DNA from: CAWHJN01 sp963829705
Lineage (GTDB): Bacteria; Bacteroidota; Rhodothermia; Rhodothermales; BA12
Direction of reading: 5' to 3'
Length of the DNA: 64,000 nucleotides
NCBI GenBank assembly: GCA_963829705.1
Contig: CAWHJN010000001.1
Coordinates: forward strand, 806,001-870,000
Numbering within the stretch: the first letter of the stretch is position 1; each line of letters starts with the position of its first letter. Shown here in pieces: positions 8,710 to 17,233 of this stretch. The notes beneath the pieces were generated by a model that had not been told where the DNA came from, made no database searches, and saw nothing but the letters and a program-made list of their open reading frames with translations. Made by a program: the position numbers and the translations under genes.

Positions 8710-9474
8710 ATGAATACCGAACCTCTTTTCAACGCGCTCGACGAGGCAATCGTCCAGCGTGTGTGCTCCCGCCGCGACGCGCTTGCCAAAGCGGCCCGCG
8801 CGGGCATCGGAGCCGCCGTGCTCACCTCCGTGCCCGTCGCCTTCGGCCTCAGCGCCCGCTCGGCCTTCGGCCAGTCGCTGCCGTCGCAGGTCGTCGAGGT
8901 GCTCAACTTCGCGCTCACGCTCGAATACCTCGAGGACGAGTACTACCGCACCGGCGTGGCCAAAGCAGGCCTCATCCCGGACAACCGCAAGGCCATCTTC
9001 CAGACGATCTCGGATCACGAGACGGCGCACGTGGCGCTGCTCGAGAGCGTGCTCGGAAGCGCCGCCATCGGCAAGCCCCAGTTCGACTTCACCGCGAACG
9101 GCACGTTCGACCCGTTCAACGACTACGACACGTTCCTGACGCTCTCGCAGGGTTTTGAGGATGCGGGCGTGCGCGCCTACAAAGGCCAGGCCCCGGTGCT
9201 CAAAGGCCTCGACGTGCTCACGACGGCTCTGCAGATCCACTCGGTGGAAGCGCGCCACGCCTCCATGATCCGCCGCCTGCGCGGCAACAAGGGCTGGATC
9301 GTGCGCGACAACACCAGCGTCTCGGCCCTCGCGCCCATCTATGCCGGTGAGGACAACACCACGCAGGGCGGCGTACCGTTGAGCAGCACCGCTGCCGTCA
9401 CCGAAGCGTTCGACGAGCCGTTGACCAAACAGGCTGTGCTCGACATCGCGTCGATGTTCATCGCCGCCGGTTGA
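8710..9474 (+). CDS. Ferritin-like domain protein, periplasmic
   Basis: A 254-residue paralogue of the preceding protein. The N-terminus has SRRDALAKAARAGIGAAVL and a following AFG-Q site, so a Tat-like but non-lipidated export signal is likely. The ferritin-like core shows ALTLEYLEDEYYRTG, ISDHETAHVALLESVLG and HSVEARHASMIRRL, giving the expected paired Glu/His ligands. It ends 58 bp before a strong intrinsic terminator. With its neighbour it would make one lipid-anchored and one soluble member of the same family in the same compartment, possibly acting together. Confidence 0.8.
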   Translation: MNTEPLFNALDEAIVQRVCSRRDALAKAARAGIGAAVLTSVPVAFGLSARSAFGQSLPSQVVEVLNFALTLEYLEDEYYRTGVAKAGLIPDNRKAIFQTISDHETAHVALLESVLGSAAIGKPQFDFTANGTFDPFNDYDTFLTLSQGFEDAGVRAYKGQAPVLKGLDVLTTALQIHSVEARHASMIRRLRGNKGWIVRDNTSVSALAPIYAGEDNTTQGGVPLSSTAAVTEAFDEPLTKQAVLDIASMFIAAG

Positions 9475-9531
9475 CCACGCGAGCACACGGGAGGCGTCTA
9501 CCTTGATGGACGCCCGTGCACCGCGCATCCG

Positions 9532-9566
9532 AGGCAGGCCAGCGTTCACGCGCTGGCCTGCCTTTT
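9532..9566 (+). terminator. Intrinsic terminator after ferritin-like pair
   Basis: A 13-bp stem AGGCAGGCCAGCG / CGCTGGCCTGCCT with a 6-nt loop is followed by TTTT. It closes the ferritin-like transcription unit. Confidence 0.85.
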
Positions 9567-9602
9567 GCGTAGCTTCGCGCCGGACGTTCCCCGTGAAGTG
9601 TT

Positions 9603-9995
9603 ATGCGCCTGGTTGCCCGTTTTCTCGCCCTGCTCGTGCTCGTGGCGCTGCCCTCGGTGGCCCGCGCGCAGACATCGGCCATCGAGCGCGTGGAGGAGGC
9701 GCTGGCACGCGGCGACGCCGACGCGCTGTCGGCCCTGGGAGCCGAGCGCGTGGACGTGGCCTTCGGCGGTACAGCGACGACCTACAGCCGGGCACAGGTG
9801 CGCTACGTGCTGGCAGGCTTCCTGGAAGCCAACCCGCCCCTGTCATTCGCCTTCGACGACCGGATCGCGTCGGGCGACGACGCCACGCTCGCCTCGGGCC
9901 GCTACCGCACCGACGGGCACGTGTACCAGGTGATGGCGCGCTTCGGCAGACGCGACGGAACGTGGGAGTTGCGCGAGTTACGCATCGACGGGTAG
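9603..9995 (+). CDS. DUF4783 family secreted protein
   Basis: A 130-residue protein with a clear signal peptide (LVARFLALLVLVALPSVARA-Q, cleavage near residue 23). The mature ~105 residues have the pattern of DUF4783, a small NTF2-like domain found in Bacteroidota: ERVEEALARGDADALSAL, then AGFLEANPPLSFAFDD, then VYQVMARFGRRDGTWELRELRI. No catalytic residues are known for the family, and the function is unknown. It lies 48 bp upstream of a large sensor kinase and may be co-transcribed with it. Confidence 0.75.
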   Translation: MRLVARFLALLVLVALPSVARAQTSAIERVEEALARGDADALSALGAERVDVAFGGTATTYSRAQVRYVLAGFLEANPPLSFAFDDRIASGDDATLASGRYRTDGHVYQVMARFGRRDGTWELRELRIDG

Positions 9996-10043
9996 CGCGG
10001 CGGCTATCTTCTGCCCGCCCCTTTCCTCCTTTCTCGTACTGCC

Positions 10044-13000
10044 GTGCCGCGCCGGTCTTTCGCTTCTGACGCGCGCGCATTCCTCGGCGTCGCGCTGGCG
10101 CTGGCGGCGCTGATCGGCCTGGGAGCCCTCGCGCAGCGCGTGTCGATGGCGTCGGCGAGGGCGCGGACCGCCGCGCTCCAGCAGGCGCAGGTGGAAGCCG
10201 CCACGCGCGACGCGGCGGCGCAGCTCCAGCGCGCCTACGACGCGATGCTCCAACAGGCACGCGCCCTCGCCGACGATGCCAACGTGCAGCAGGCGCTGCG
10301 CCGGTTGCCAGACGAAGGCCCCGACGCGCTGGCCCGGCAAATGGCCAGTCTCCACCTCGACCCGTATGGGTCCGTCGAGATCTTTGCCAGCACCGCGCCC
10401 GAGCCGGTGGCGTGGCAGGGGCCTGCACTGCTGCCCGTGCCGCCGCCCGCCACCCCGCCCGTGCGCACCGTGGCCTTCGTCGAGGACGGCACACTCCGCA
10501 GCGCCGTCGTGCTCTACGAACCCATCCGCGACGGCGCTGTGGTCGTGGGAGGCGTGCGTGTCAAGAAATTGCTGCGCTACACGCCGCCGGTGCAGAACAC
10601 TTTCCTGAAGCCATACGCCCTCCTGCGCAGCGTCGAAACGCGGACGCGGACGCAGATCGCGCTGCACGCGCCGGGCGGGGCAGGCACGATCGTGCGCGGT
10701 TCTGACGGCACGCCGCTCGTGTCGGTGGAGGTGACGCCGCCGCCCGCCGAGACGGTGCTGCGCGCCGAGCGCCGCCGCTTTATCGACGTCAAGGCCTTCT
10801 GGGCGACGCTGCTGGGCGGTTGGCTCGTGTGGGGTCTCTGGCGGATGTACCGGAGGGCGAGCGAGCGCGGCGCGCACCGCAGCCCGTGGCGCGTGGCGAG
10901 CTGGTTCGCGCTGTGGGCGGCGGGCCTGGCGGGCTACCGCGCCGCGCTGCTCGCGCTCGACATGCCGGGCCGCTGGCAGGTGCGACAGGCCCCGCTGTCG
11001 CCGCTGTTCGATCCCACGCATCTCGCCTCGACGTACGGCTGGGGAATGATGCGCTCGCTGGGCGACGCGCTCGTGACGACGCTGTTTCTGGCGGTGCTGG
11101 CCGTCGCGTTCGTGGGCCTGCTGCGGCGGCTGGGCGTGCTGACGCGCCTTCCCGCTCCGCCGCCCTCCACTCCGCTGCGCCGCCTGACGGCTCTCGTCCT
11201 CGTGACCGCGATGGCGCTGCTGCAATGCGGGTGCGTGGTGCTGCTGGCCCGTGCGGCGCGCTACAGCGTGCTCGATAGCACTCTCAACCTGTTCGATCGC
11301 ACTGGCCTCGTGCCTGCCCCACTCGTGCTCGTGACGCTGTGCGCGCTGCTGCTGGCCACGGCGGCGCTGCTCCTCGTGGGCACGGGTCTGTGGGCGCTGG
11401 CGCTGCGCGGCGTCGAGGCGTGGGGCGGCCCCCTCCTGTGGCTCACGCTCGCCGGCACGTGCGCCGTCACGGCGGGCGTCGTGGCTCTCGTGGGCTGGCG
11501 CGTGCAGATGCCGCCCCCGCTCTGGGGCGCCACCGCTGTGTTCCTCTTCGCGGGCCTCGTCCTCGCGCTCGCGCTGCGCGCGCGCCGCCGCCTCACCTGG
11601 GCAGATTTCACGTTGCGCCGCGTGCTCGTGGGCGTGATGGGCCTCACCGCGCTGCTTTACCCCCTCCTCTACGACGGCATGGACGCGCAGCGCCGCCTGA
11701 CGATGGCCGACGCCGCCGCCACCTTCGACGACAGCCGCGACCCGCGCGCGCTCTTCGCTCTCCGCCAACCTCTCGAACGCGCCGCCGCCACCGACAGCCT
11801 CACCGCGCTGCTCCGCCTGCCCGCCGACAGCACCCGCCGCGCCCGTCTCGACGCCGCCGCTGCCGACCTCGTCCGCACGACGCTACTCGGCTCGCTCGGC
11901 GCGTACGACGTCACGCTGCTGTTTTTTCAGGACGATGCCGTCGTGGGGCGCTACAGCGACGCCGACGGCCTCGCCACCGTCGCCGTGGAGGAGGCACGCG
12001 ACCGCGACGATTTCCTGCTGCTGCGCGCCATGCACCGCGAGCGCGGCGGCGAAGGCCCCACCATCGAGCCCGTCACCGGCGAGCGTGACCCCGACCGCTT
12101 CCAGTACATCGGCCTCTACCCCCTCGACGACGGTGCGTGGGTGCTTGCCCGCGCTGAGCCGCAGATCGTCTCGCAGGACCTGGCGACGCCGTTCCCGCGG
12201 GTGCTGCTGCCGTCCGGCTACGGCAACGGCTACGAACGGCAACTCGCCGTGGCGCTCTTCCGCGATGACGTGCTCGTGCGCGGACTCGGGCGAGATTTCG
12301 GTCGCTACCGCCTCGACGACGACGTGCAGCGGCGGCTGCGCGCGCAGCCCGTTTTGTGGCGCACCGAGCGCGTGCGCGGCGAACCGTTCACGACACGCTA
12401 CCAGCGCCAGCCCGACCTCGCCCCGCCCGACCCGTCGCGCCCGCCCACGGGCACGCTGCGCGTCGTTGCTGTACGCGTGGCCGCGCTGTCGCTCTTCGAC
12501 CACCTCTTCTTCCTGCTCCGCCTTACCCTCGCGGGCCTGCTCGTGGGCGTGCCGCTGTGGACGTTCTCGTTGGCGATGCGCCGCCGGATGGGGCTGCTGC
12601 CGCCGCCGCGCCAGCGCTTCCAGGACCGCGTGCTCAACGCCTTCCTCGGCGTCGGCATCCTGTCGGTGATGGCCGTGGGTCTGGTGGGGCTGGGCGTGCT
12701 CACGGGCGAAAACGAGCGGGCCGTCGAGTCGTGGCTACGGCAGCACCTCGAACGGGTCGAAGAAACGCTCGCGCTCGACGCGCTGCCCGGCGAGTTGCCC
12801 TACCAGGTGCTCGAACGCACGCCGCTCGATTCGCTCGCCCGGCGCGTGGGGCTTGATCTCAACGTCTACCGCGAGGGCACGCTCGTGGCCACCAGCCGCC
12901 CCGCGCTCGTGCGCGACGGCCTCATCGACACGCGCCTGCCCGGCGACGCCTACCGTAACCTCGTCTACGACGGCTACCGTTTTACGAGCACCGAGGAGCG

Positions 13001-14075
13001 CGTCGGGCGCTTCCGCTACACCGCCGGTTTCCGCGCGCTGCCCGACGAGCAGGGCCGCCCGCGCTACGTGCTCTCGGTGCCCACGCTGCCCGAGCAGGAG
13101 CGCATCGAGGAGGAGCAGGCGCGCATGGTGGCGTATCTCTTTGGCGCGCTGCTCTTGCTGCTGCTCATCGTGCTGGCGACGGCGCTGGTGCTGGCGCGCG
13201 CGCTCGCCCGCCCCATCGCCCGGCTGCGCGAAGGCCTCCGCAACGTGGCCCGCGGGCAGTTCCAGACCACCATCCCCGTGCCGTCGCGCGACGAGATCGG
13301 CGACCTCGTGCAGACCTTCAACGACATGCAGCGGCAGCTGGCCGAGAGCCGGCGGCAGCTCGCGCAGCAGGAACGGCAGCTCGCGTGGCGCGAGATGGCC
13401 CGGCAGGTGGCCCACGAGATCAAGAACCCGCTGACGCCGATGAAGCTGTCCATCCAGCACCTCCGGCGCGCGTTCGACGATTTGCAGGAGGGCGAGAGTG
13501 CGCGGCAAAACCGCTTCGGGTCGCTCTTCGACCGCGTCACGCGTACTCTCATCGAGCAGACTGACGCGCTGGCGCGCATCGCGGGCGATTTCTCGTCGTT
13601 CGCGCGGCTGCCGCGCCGGGTACTCGAACCGCTCGACCTCAACACCATCGTCGAGGAAGCGGCGGGGTTGATGCAGGAGGAAGAAGGGGCCGAGATCACG
13701 CTCGATCTGGCCCTCGAGCCGCTCGTCGTCGAGGGCGATCACGAGGAGCTGCGGCGCGTCTACATCAACCTCATCAAGAACGCCATCCAGGCCAGCACCG
13801 ACCGCGCCGAGAAGCGCGTGTACGTCGCCACGACGCGGGGCGCGGACGGGCGCGAGGCCGTCAGCACCGTCGAGGACCGCGGCACTGGCATCCCCGAGGC
13901 GCTGCGCGGGCGCATCTTCGAGCCCAACTTCTCCACCAAAACGAGCGGCACCGGCCTCGGCCTCGCCATCGTCCGCAAAGCCGTCGAGGAGTCCGGCGGT
14001 CACATCAGCTTCGAAACTGAGGAAGGTGTGGGGACGACGTTCCGCATCGTGTTGCCGCTTGCGGGTGAAGAGTAA
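10044..14075 (+). CDS. Large polytopic sensor histidine kinase (HAMP, HisKA, HATPase)
   Basis: A 1343-residue membrane kinase with a GTG start. About twelve hydrophobic segments can be counted. The first is at residues 11-32, then a ~200-residue extracytoplasmic loop, a dense bundle between about 250 and 540, a second large loop, two more near 815-895, and a final one near 1030-1055. A HAMP linker (ARPIARLREGLRNVARGQF, ending IGDLVQTFNDMQ) leads to the H-box VAHEIKNPLTPMK with the phospho-accepting His near residue 1123. The ATPase domain has N-box INLIKNAIQAS, EDRGTGIP and GTGLGLAIV. The kinase core resembles NtrY-type kinases. No response regulator gene is adjacent, so the partner is unknown. 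Confidence 0.88.
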   Translation: MPRRSFASDARAFLGVALALAALIGLGALAQRVSMASARARTAALQQAQVEAATRDAAAQLQRAYDAMLQQARALADDANVQQALRRLPDEGPDALARQMASLHLDPYGSVEIFASTAPEPVAWQGPALLPVPPPATPPVRTVAFVEDGTLRSAVVLYEPIRDGAVVVGGVRVKKLLRYTPPVQNTFLKPYALLRSVETRTRTQIALHAPGGAGTIVRGSDGTPLVSVEVTPPPAETVLRAERRRFIDVKAFWATLLGGWLVWGLWRMYRRASERGAHRSPWRVASWFALWAAGLAGYRAALLALDMPGRWQVRQAPLSPLFDPTHLASTYGWGMMRSLGDALVTTLFLAVLAVAFVGLLRRLGVLTRLPAPPPSTPLRRLTALVLVTAMALLQCGCVVLLARAARYSVLDSTLNLFDRTGLVPAPLVLVTLCALLLATAALLLVGTGLWALALRGVEAWGGPLLWLTLAGTCAVTAGVVALVGWRVQMPPPLWGATAVFLFAGLVLALALRARRRLTWADFTLRRVLVGVMGLTALLYPLLYDGMDAQRRLTMADAAATFDDSRDPRALFALRQPLERAAATDSLTALLRLPADSTRRARLDAAAADLVRTTLLGSLGAYDVTLLFFQDDAVVGRYSDADGLATVAVEEARDRDDFLLLRAMHRERGGEGPTIEPVTGERDPDRFQYIGLYPLDDGAWVLARAEPQIVSQDLATPFPRVLLPSGYGNGYERQLAVALFRDDVLVRGLGRDFGRYRLDDDVQRRLRAQPVLWRTERVRGEPFTTRYQRQPDLAPPDPSRPPTGTLRVVAVRVAALSLFDHLFFLLRLTLAGLLVGVPLWTFSLAMRRRMGLLPPPRQRFQDRVLNAFLGVGILSVMAVGLVGLGVLTGENERAVESWLRQHLERVEETLALDALPGELPYQVLERTPLDSLARRVGLDLNVYREGTLVATSRPALVRDGLIDTRLPGDAYRNLVYDGYRFTSTEERVGRFRYTAGFRALPDEQGRPRYVLSVPTLPEQERIEEEQARMVAYLFGALLLLLLIVLATALVLARALARPIARLREGLRNVARGQFQTTIPVPSRDEIGDLVQTFNDMQRQLAESRRQLAQQERQLAWREMARQVAHEIKNPLTPMKLSIQHLRRAFDDLQEGESARQNRFGSLFDRVTRTLIEQTDALARIAGDFSSFARLPRRVLEPLDLNTIVEEAAGLMQEEEGAEITLDLALEPLVVEGDHEELRRVYINLIKNAIQASTDRAEKRVYVATTRGADGREAVSTVEDRGTGIPEALRGRIFEPNFSTKTSGTGLGLAIVRKAVEESGGHISFETEEGVGTTFRIVLPLAGEE

Positions 14076-14224
14076 AAGGGGGCTGGGAAATGGGAAGCGC
14101 ACGTGGAGATGCCCTGCCGCGTGCGTCTGCATGGCACCGAACGCTGCGCGGCATCGTTGAGGGCGCTCTTCTCGCCGCTGCCTGGCCCCTTCGTCGCCCC
14201 TCCCCCATCTCCCTTCACCCACCT

Positions 14225-15574
14225 ATGCGCGTCATTGTCATTGGAGCAGGCGAGGTAGGCTACGACGTGGCCCGGATCCTGTCGATGGAACAGCACGACG
14301 TAGTCGTGGTCGACACCGACACCGCCGCGCTCGACCGCACGCGCGACAAGCTCGACGTGATGACGGTGCTCGGCTCGGGCACCAGCGCCGACGTGTTGAG
14401 CGAGTGCGGCATCCAGCGCGCCGACATGCTCATCGCCGTCACGGCCGTCGACGAGGTCAACGTCATCGCCTGCATGATGGCCGACCGCCTGGGCGTGGGC
14501 ACCACCATCGCGCGCGTGCGCTCGAACGAGCTGACGCGCACCAAGAGCGTGCTCAAGGCACAGGACTTCGGCATCGACCTCATCATCCACCCCGAGGAAA
14601 GCGCTGCCGAGGAGATCGTGCGCCTCATCCGCCGCTCGGCCGCCACCGACGTGCTCTCGTTCGCCGACGGACGGCTTCAGCTCGTCGGGATGCGGCTCGA
14701 CGAGAGCTCCCCCGTCGTGGGGCTGCGCCTGCTCGACGTGGCGCAGCAGCTTTCCAGCGTGCCGTTCCGCATCATGTCCATCGTGCGCGGCGTGCGGACG
14801 ATCCTGCCCGGCGGCGCGGAGTTTTTACGCAAGGGCGACCAGATCTTCGTCATGGCTCGCCCGCGCGACCTGCCGCACGTGATCAAGCTGATGGGCAAGG
14901 AGGACGGGCGCTTGCACCACATCATGGTGCTCGGCGGCACGCCCGTGGGCGCGCGCATCGCGGCGCACCTGGCCGAGGGTAAAAACAAGCGCATCAAGCT
15001 CGTCGAACCCAACCGCGAGCGCGCCGAGGCGCTGGCCGAAGAACTCGGCAACGTGCTCGTCATCCACGGCGACGCCACCGACGTGGACCTGCTGGCGCTC
15101 GAAGGACTCGGCGAGATGGACGCCTTCGTGGCCGTGACCGACGACGAGGAATCCAACCTCGTCACGTGTTTGATGGCCAAGCACCTCGGGGTCAAAAAGA
15201 CCGTCGCGCTGCTGTCGAAGGGCGCCTACATCCCCATCTCGCAGACCATCGGGCTCGACGCGGCGGTCAGCAAGAAGCTGGCCGTCTCACGCGAGGTGCT
15301 GCGCTTTCTGCGCGGCAAGAACGTCCTCAGCGTGGCGACGGTGCATGGCCTCGACGCCGAGATCCTGGAGATCGAGGCGCATCCGCGCTCGCAGGCCACA
15401 CAGGGGCCGCTCTCGACGTTGAAGCTGCCGAAGGGCCTGCTCGTCTCCGCCGTCATCCACCGCGGCAGCGTCGAGGTGGCGACGGGTTCGACCGAGATCT
15501 CCGCGGGCGACCGGGCGCTGGTGTTCGTGCTGCCGGGCAACGTCGACGACGCGCACCGCTTTTTTACGCGGTAG
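14225..15574 (+). CDS. trkA: Trk system potassium uptake protein TrkA
   Basis: A 449-residue cytoplasmic regulator of a Trk/Ktr potassium channel. Two tandem RCK modules are visible. Each starts with a nucleotide-binding Rossmann motif (VIVIGAGEVGYDVARIL at residue 3; IMVLGGTPVGARIAAHL near 236), has an acidic strand end, and is followed by a TrkA-C domain. The frame is open upstream to 14090, but the family-conserved start is the ATG at 14225. The membrane partner TrkH is not in the window. No co-transcribed gene follows, and a hairpin lies 29 bp downstream. Confidence 0.93.
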   Translation: MRVIVIGAGEVGYDVARILSMEQHDVVVVDTDTAALDRTRDKLDVMTVLGSGTSADVLSECGIQRADMLIAVTAVDEVNVIACMMADRLGVGTTIARVRSNELTRTKSVLKAQDFGIDLIIHPEESAAEEIVRLIRRSAATDVLSFADGRLQLVGMRLDESSPVVGLRLLDVAQQLSSVPFRIMSIVRGVRTILPGGAEFLRKGDQIFVMARPRDLPHVIKLMGKEDGRLHHIMVLGGTPVGARIAAHLAEGKNKRIKLVEPNRERAEALAEELGNVLVIHGDATDVDLLALEGLGEMDAFVAVTDDEESNLVTCLMAKHLGVKKTVALLSKGAYIPISQTIGLDAAVSKKLAVSREVLRFLRGKNVLSVATVHGLDAEILEIEAHPRSQATQGPLSTLKLPKGLLVSAVIHRGSVEVATGSTEISAGDRALVFVLPGNVDDAHRFFTR

Positions 15575-15602
15575 AGGATGAAGGTTATAATCGTGCAGGC
15601 AT

Positions 15603-15628
15603 GTTATCCGGATCTGAATCCGTATAAC
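15603..15628. other. Near-perfect inverted repeat downstream of trkA
   Basis: GTTATCCGGAT and AATCCGTATAAC form a 26-bp interrupted palindrome with one mismatch. It could be a factor-independent 3' end for trkA (no T-run follows), a protein-binding site, or the left edge of the atypical DNA that follows. Confidence 0.35.
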
Positions 15629-16279
15629 CACCCACCGAATCCGATCAAGCACTAGTTATGCCGCCATCGAGGCCCTATCCGTCGTCTATAATGGTCGTCG
15701 GGGATTCGGCTCATCGGATAGCGATCATGTCCGCTGTACGCCGAGCCGCGCGCCTTTCGGCTGAGGAGCGCTCCACTCGGCGCTGCCCAGTGGCACTGTG
15801 GCGGACAGCACCGTGACAGTCGCGGCACGAGATTTGAGGACTAAATTCAATTTTCCGAAGAGGACTAGGCGCCACGTTGTTTTCAGGTCATTGCACGCAG
15901 TCTGGTTACCGATGGCGACGGACAGCGCGTACTGAGACGGTTCGACCGCGCTACTCTAATTCGATGCTCGGGATTACCTTCCGATTGGTTCCGATCTCTG
16001 GATACGTCAACGAGCTCGAATGTGGCGTGTTGCGAGACGCGGTTCTCGCGGGCGATCATGGGGATGGTGGGCTACGAGATCGCCGGGCAATCCAATGTGC
16101 TGGTATGGCCGCCTACCTCGACGGCCCGACGTGCGTCGTTCAGCAAGCAGGCGAGCGGTGCTATATCCGAGCAATGGATCTCCAGTCGGCCGTCTGTTCG
16201 GAATCAGCAGCTTGGTTCGAACCGCAACGAAGGTATGGGTGTATTTGACTGTCCATACGCAGGCTGCAGGGCTATGGCG
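15629..16279. other. Atypical intergenic stretch without recognisable gene
   Basis: About 650 bp with visibly lower GC and different composition from its neighbours. Open frames exist (for example plus strand 15877-16248 and 16022-16285, minus strand 16007-16501), but none shows a conserved motif, a plausible codon pattern or a signal peptide, and they overlap one another. Best described as foreign or decayed DNA; it ends at an attC-like site. Confidence 0.5.
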
Positions 16280-16397
16280 CCATAACCCGTCATCGTTGGC
16301 CGACGCACCCGAGGTTCGTTTGCGTGTGTCAGCGTACCAGCGTATCGTAGCCGCACAAACGCCGCCAAGGGTGCGCGGCAAAACCTGGCCGTTAGGC
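16280..16397 (+). repeat. attC-like integron recombination site (candidate)
   Basis: A 118-bp imperfect palindrome with the layout of an integron cassette site. The left outer box is CCATAAC (16280-16286), and the left inner arm is GTTGGCCGACGCACCC (16295-16310). CGTTTG (16317-16322) pairs with CAAACG (16356-16361). The right inner arm is GGGTGCGCGGCAAAAC (16369-16384), and the right core GTTAGGC (16391-16397) fits GTTRRRY exactly. The arms pair at 11 of 16 positions, including 7 in a row. A gene begins 26 bp beyond the core, as in gene cassettes. No integrase gene is present in the window, and the left outer box departs from RYYYAAC by its first and fourth bases. Confidence 0.5.
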
Positions 16398-16423
16398 GAC
16401 TTTTGGTCCATTCCGGTTAAGCG

Positions 16424-17074
16424 ATGAACCTCCTCATCCTGGGCGCTTCCGGCGGCTGTGGCCGATGGCTGTGCCGGATCGCCCCCGAGCGTGGTCACCA
16501 CGTCCGCGCGCTCGTCCGACCCTCAACGCCGTTTGAGCCGCCCCAAGAAGTAGACCTCGTCCGGGGCGACGTGCTCGACGCCGACGCGCTCGACCGGGCC
16601 CTCGACGGGCGCGACGCCGTGCTCTCGGCGCTCGGGATCAAGCGGGCGTCGCCGCTCAACCCGTGGTCCCCCCTCGCCTCGCCCCCAGACCTCACGGCCC
16701 GCGTCGCCGAGCGGCTCGCGGAGGCGATGCCCGCTCACAGGGTCCGCCGCGTCGTCGCCATCAGCGCGGCGGGCGTGGGCGACAGCAGCAGCCGCGTCCA
16801 CCCCCTCATCCGCTGGATGATCGACCACAGCAACATGGCCGCGTCGTACGCAGACCTCGCGGGCATGGAGGCCGTCCTGGCCGGGAGCGGGCTCGACTGG
16901 GTGGCCGTGCGCCCGACAACGCTGACGGGAGGCCCGCCCAGCGGGTCGGTCCACGTTGTGGACCGGTACGGCCTCCTCACACGCGTCAGGCGCGCAGACG
17001 TAGCGACGTGGATGCTCGATGCCGCCGAGTCGCCGGACGCGCCCGAGGACCGGACCCCGATGATTGCCTCGTAG
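16424..17074 (+). CDS. NAD(P)-binding atypical short-chain dehydrogenase/epimerase-like protein
   Basis: A 216-residue single-domain Rossmann protein. It starts with the dinucleotide-binding loop LILGASGGCGRWL, followed by VRALVRPS and VRGDVLDADALDRAL, typical of NAD(P)H-binding atypical SDRs (NmrA/YwnB-like). VAISAAGVGD and DWVAVRPTTLTGG fit the active-site and substrate-side strands, but there is no YxxxK catalytic pair. The substrate is unknown; redox sensing or flavin/quinone reduction are possibilities. It directly follows the attC-like site and sits in the same compositionally odd island, so it may have been acquired as a cassette. No second attC-like site was found after its stop. Confidence 0.75.
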   Translation: MNLLILGASGGCGRWLCRIAPERGHHVRALVRPSTPFEPPQEVDLVRGDVLDADALDRALDGRDAVLSALGIKRASPLNPWSPLASPPDLTARVAERLAEAMPAHRVRRVVAISAAGVGDSSSRVHPLIRWMIDHSNMAASYADLAGMEAVLAGSGLDWVAVRPTTLTGGPPSGSVHVVDRYGLLTRVRRADVATWMLDAAESPDAPEDRTPMIAS

Positions 17075-17233
17075 AGGGTGAGATGCGCCGCAGAGCCCGG
17101 CGTTGCAGGGGGACGGGGACAGGAGCGTGCTCAGCGTCGTGTCCCCCAGCGTAGGCTCCCGCTTGTCCCCATCACCAGGGGCGCCCCCGGCCCCTGAACG
17201 CCCTCTCATCGTAACGCACAGCACCCGAGCGAT
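17075..17233. other. GC-rich intergenic region with overlapping inverted repeats
   Basis: Segments such as GGGGGACGGGGACAGGAGC and GTGTCCCCC / GCTCCCGCTTGTCCCC can pair, and CAGGGGCGCCCCCGGCCCCTG is self-complementary. It probably serves as the convergent terminator between the NAD(P)-binding gene and the M23 peptidase gene. Confidence 0.3.

Noticed and set aside
16190..16230. GGTTCGAACC resembling a tRNA T-arm in the atypical region
   Set aside because: The flanking bases do not form a T-stem, and no acceptor, D or anticodon arm could be placed around it.
15877..16248. A 123-residue plus-strand open frame
   Set aside because: Overlaps other equally long frames on both strands, with no codon bias or recognisable motif.
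17075..17233. A second attC site after the NAD(P)-binding gene
   Set aside because: GTAAC and several GC-rich inverted repeats are present, but no GTTRRRY core and no matching GCCTAAC box.
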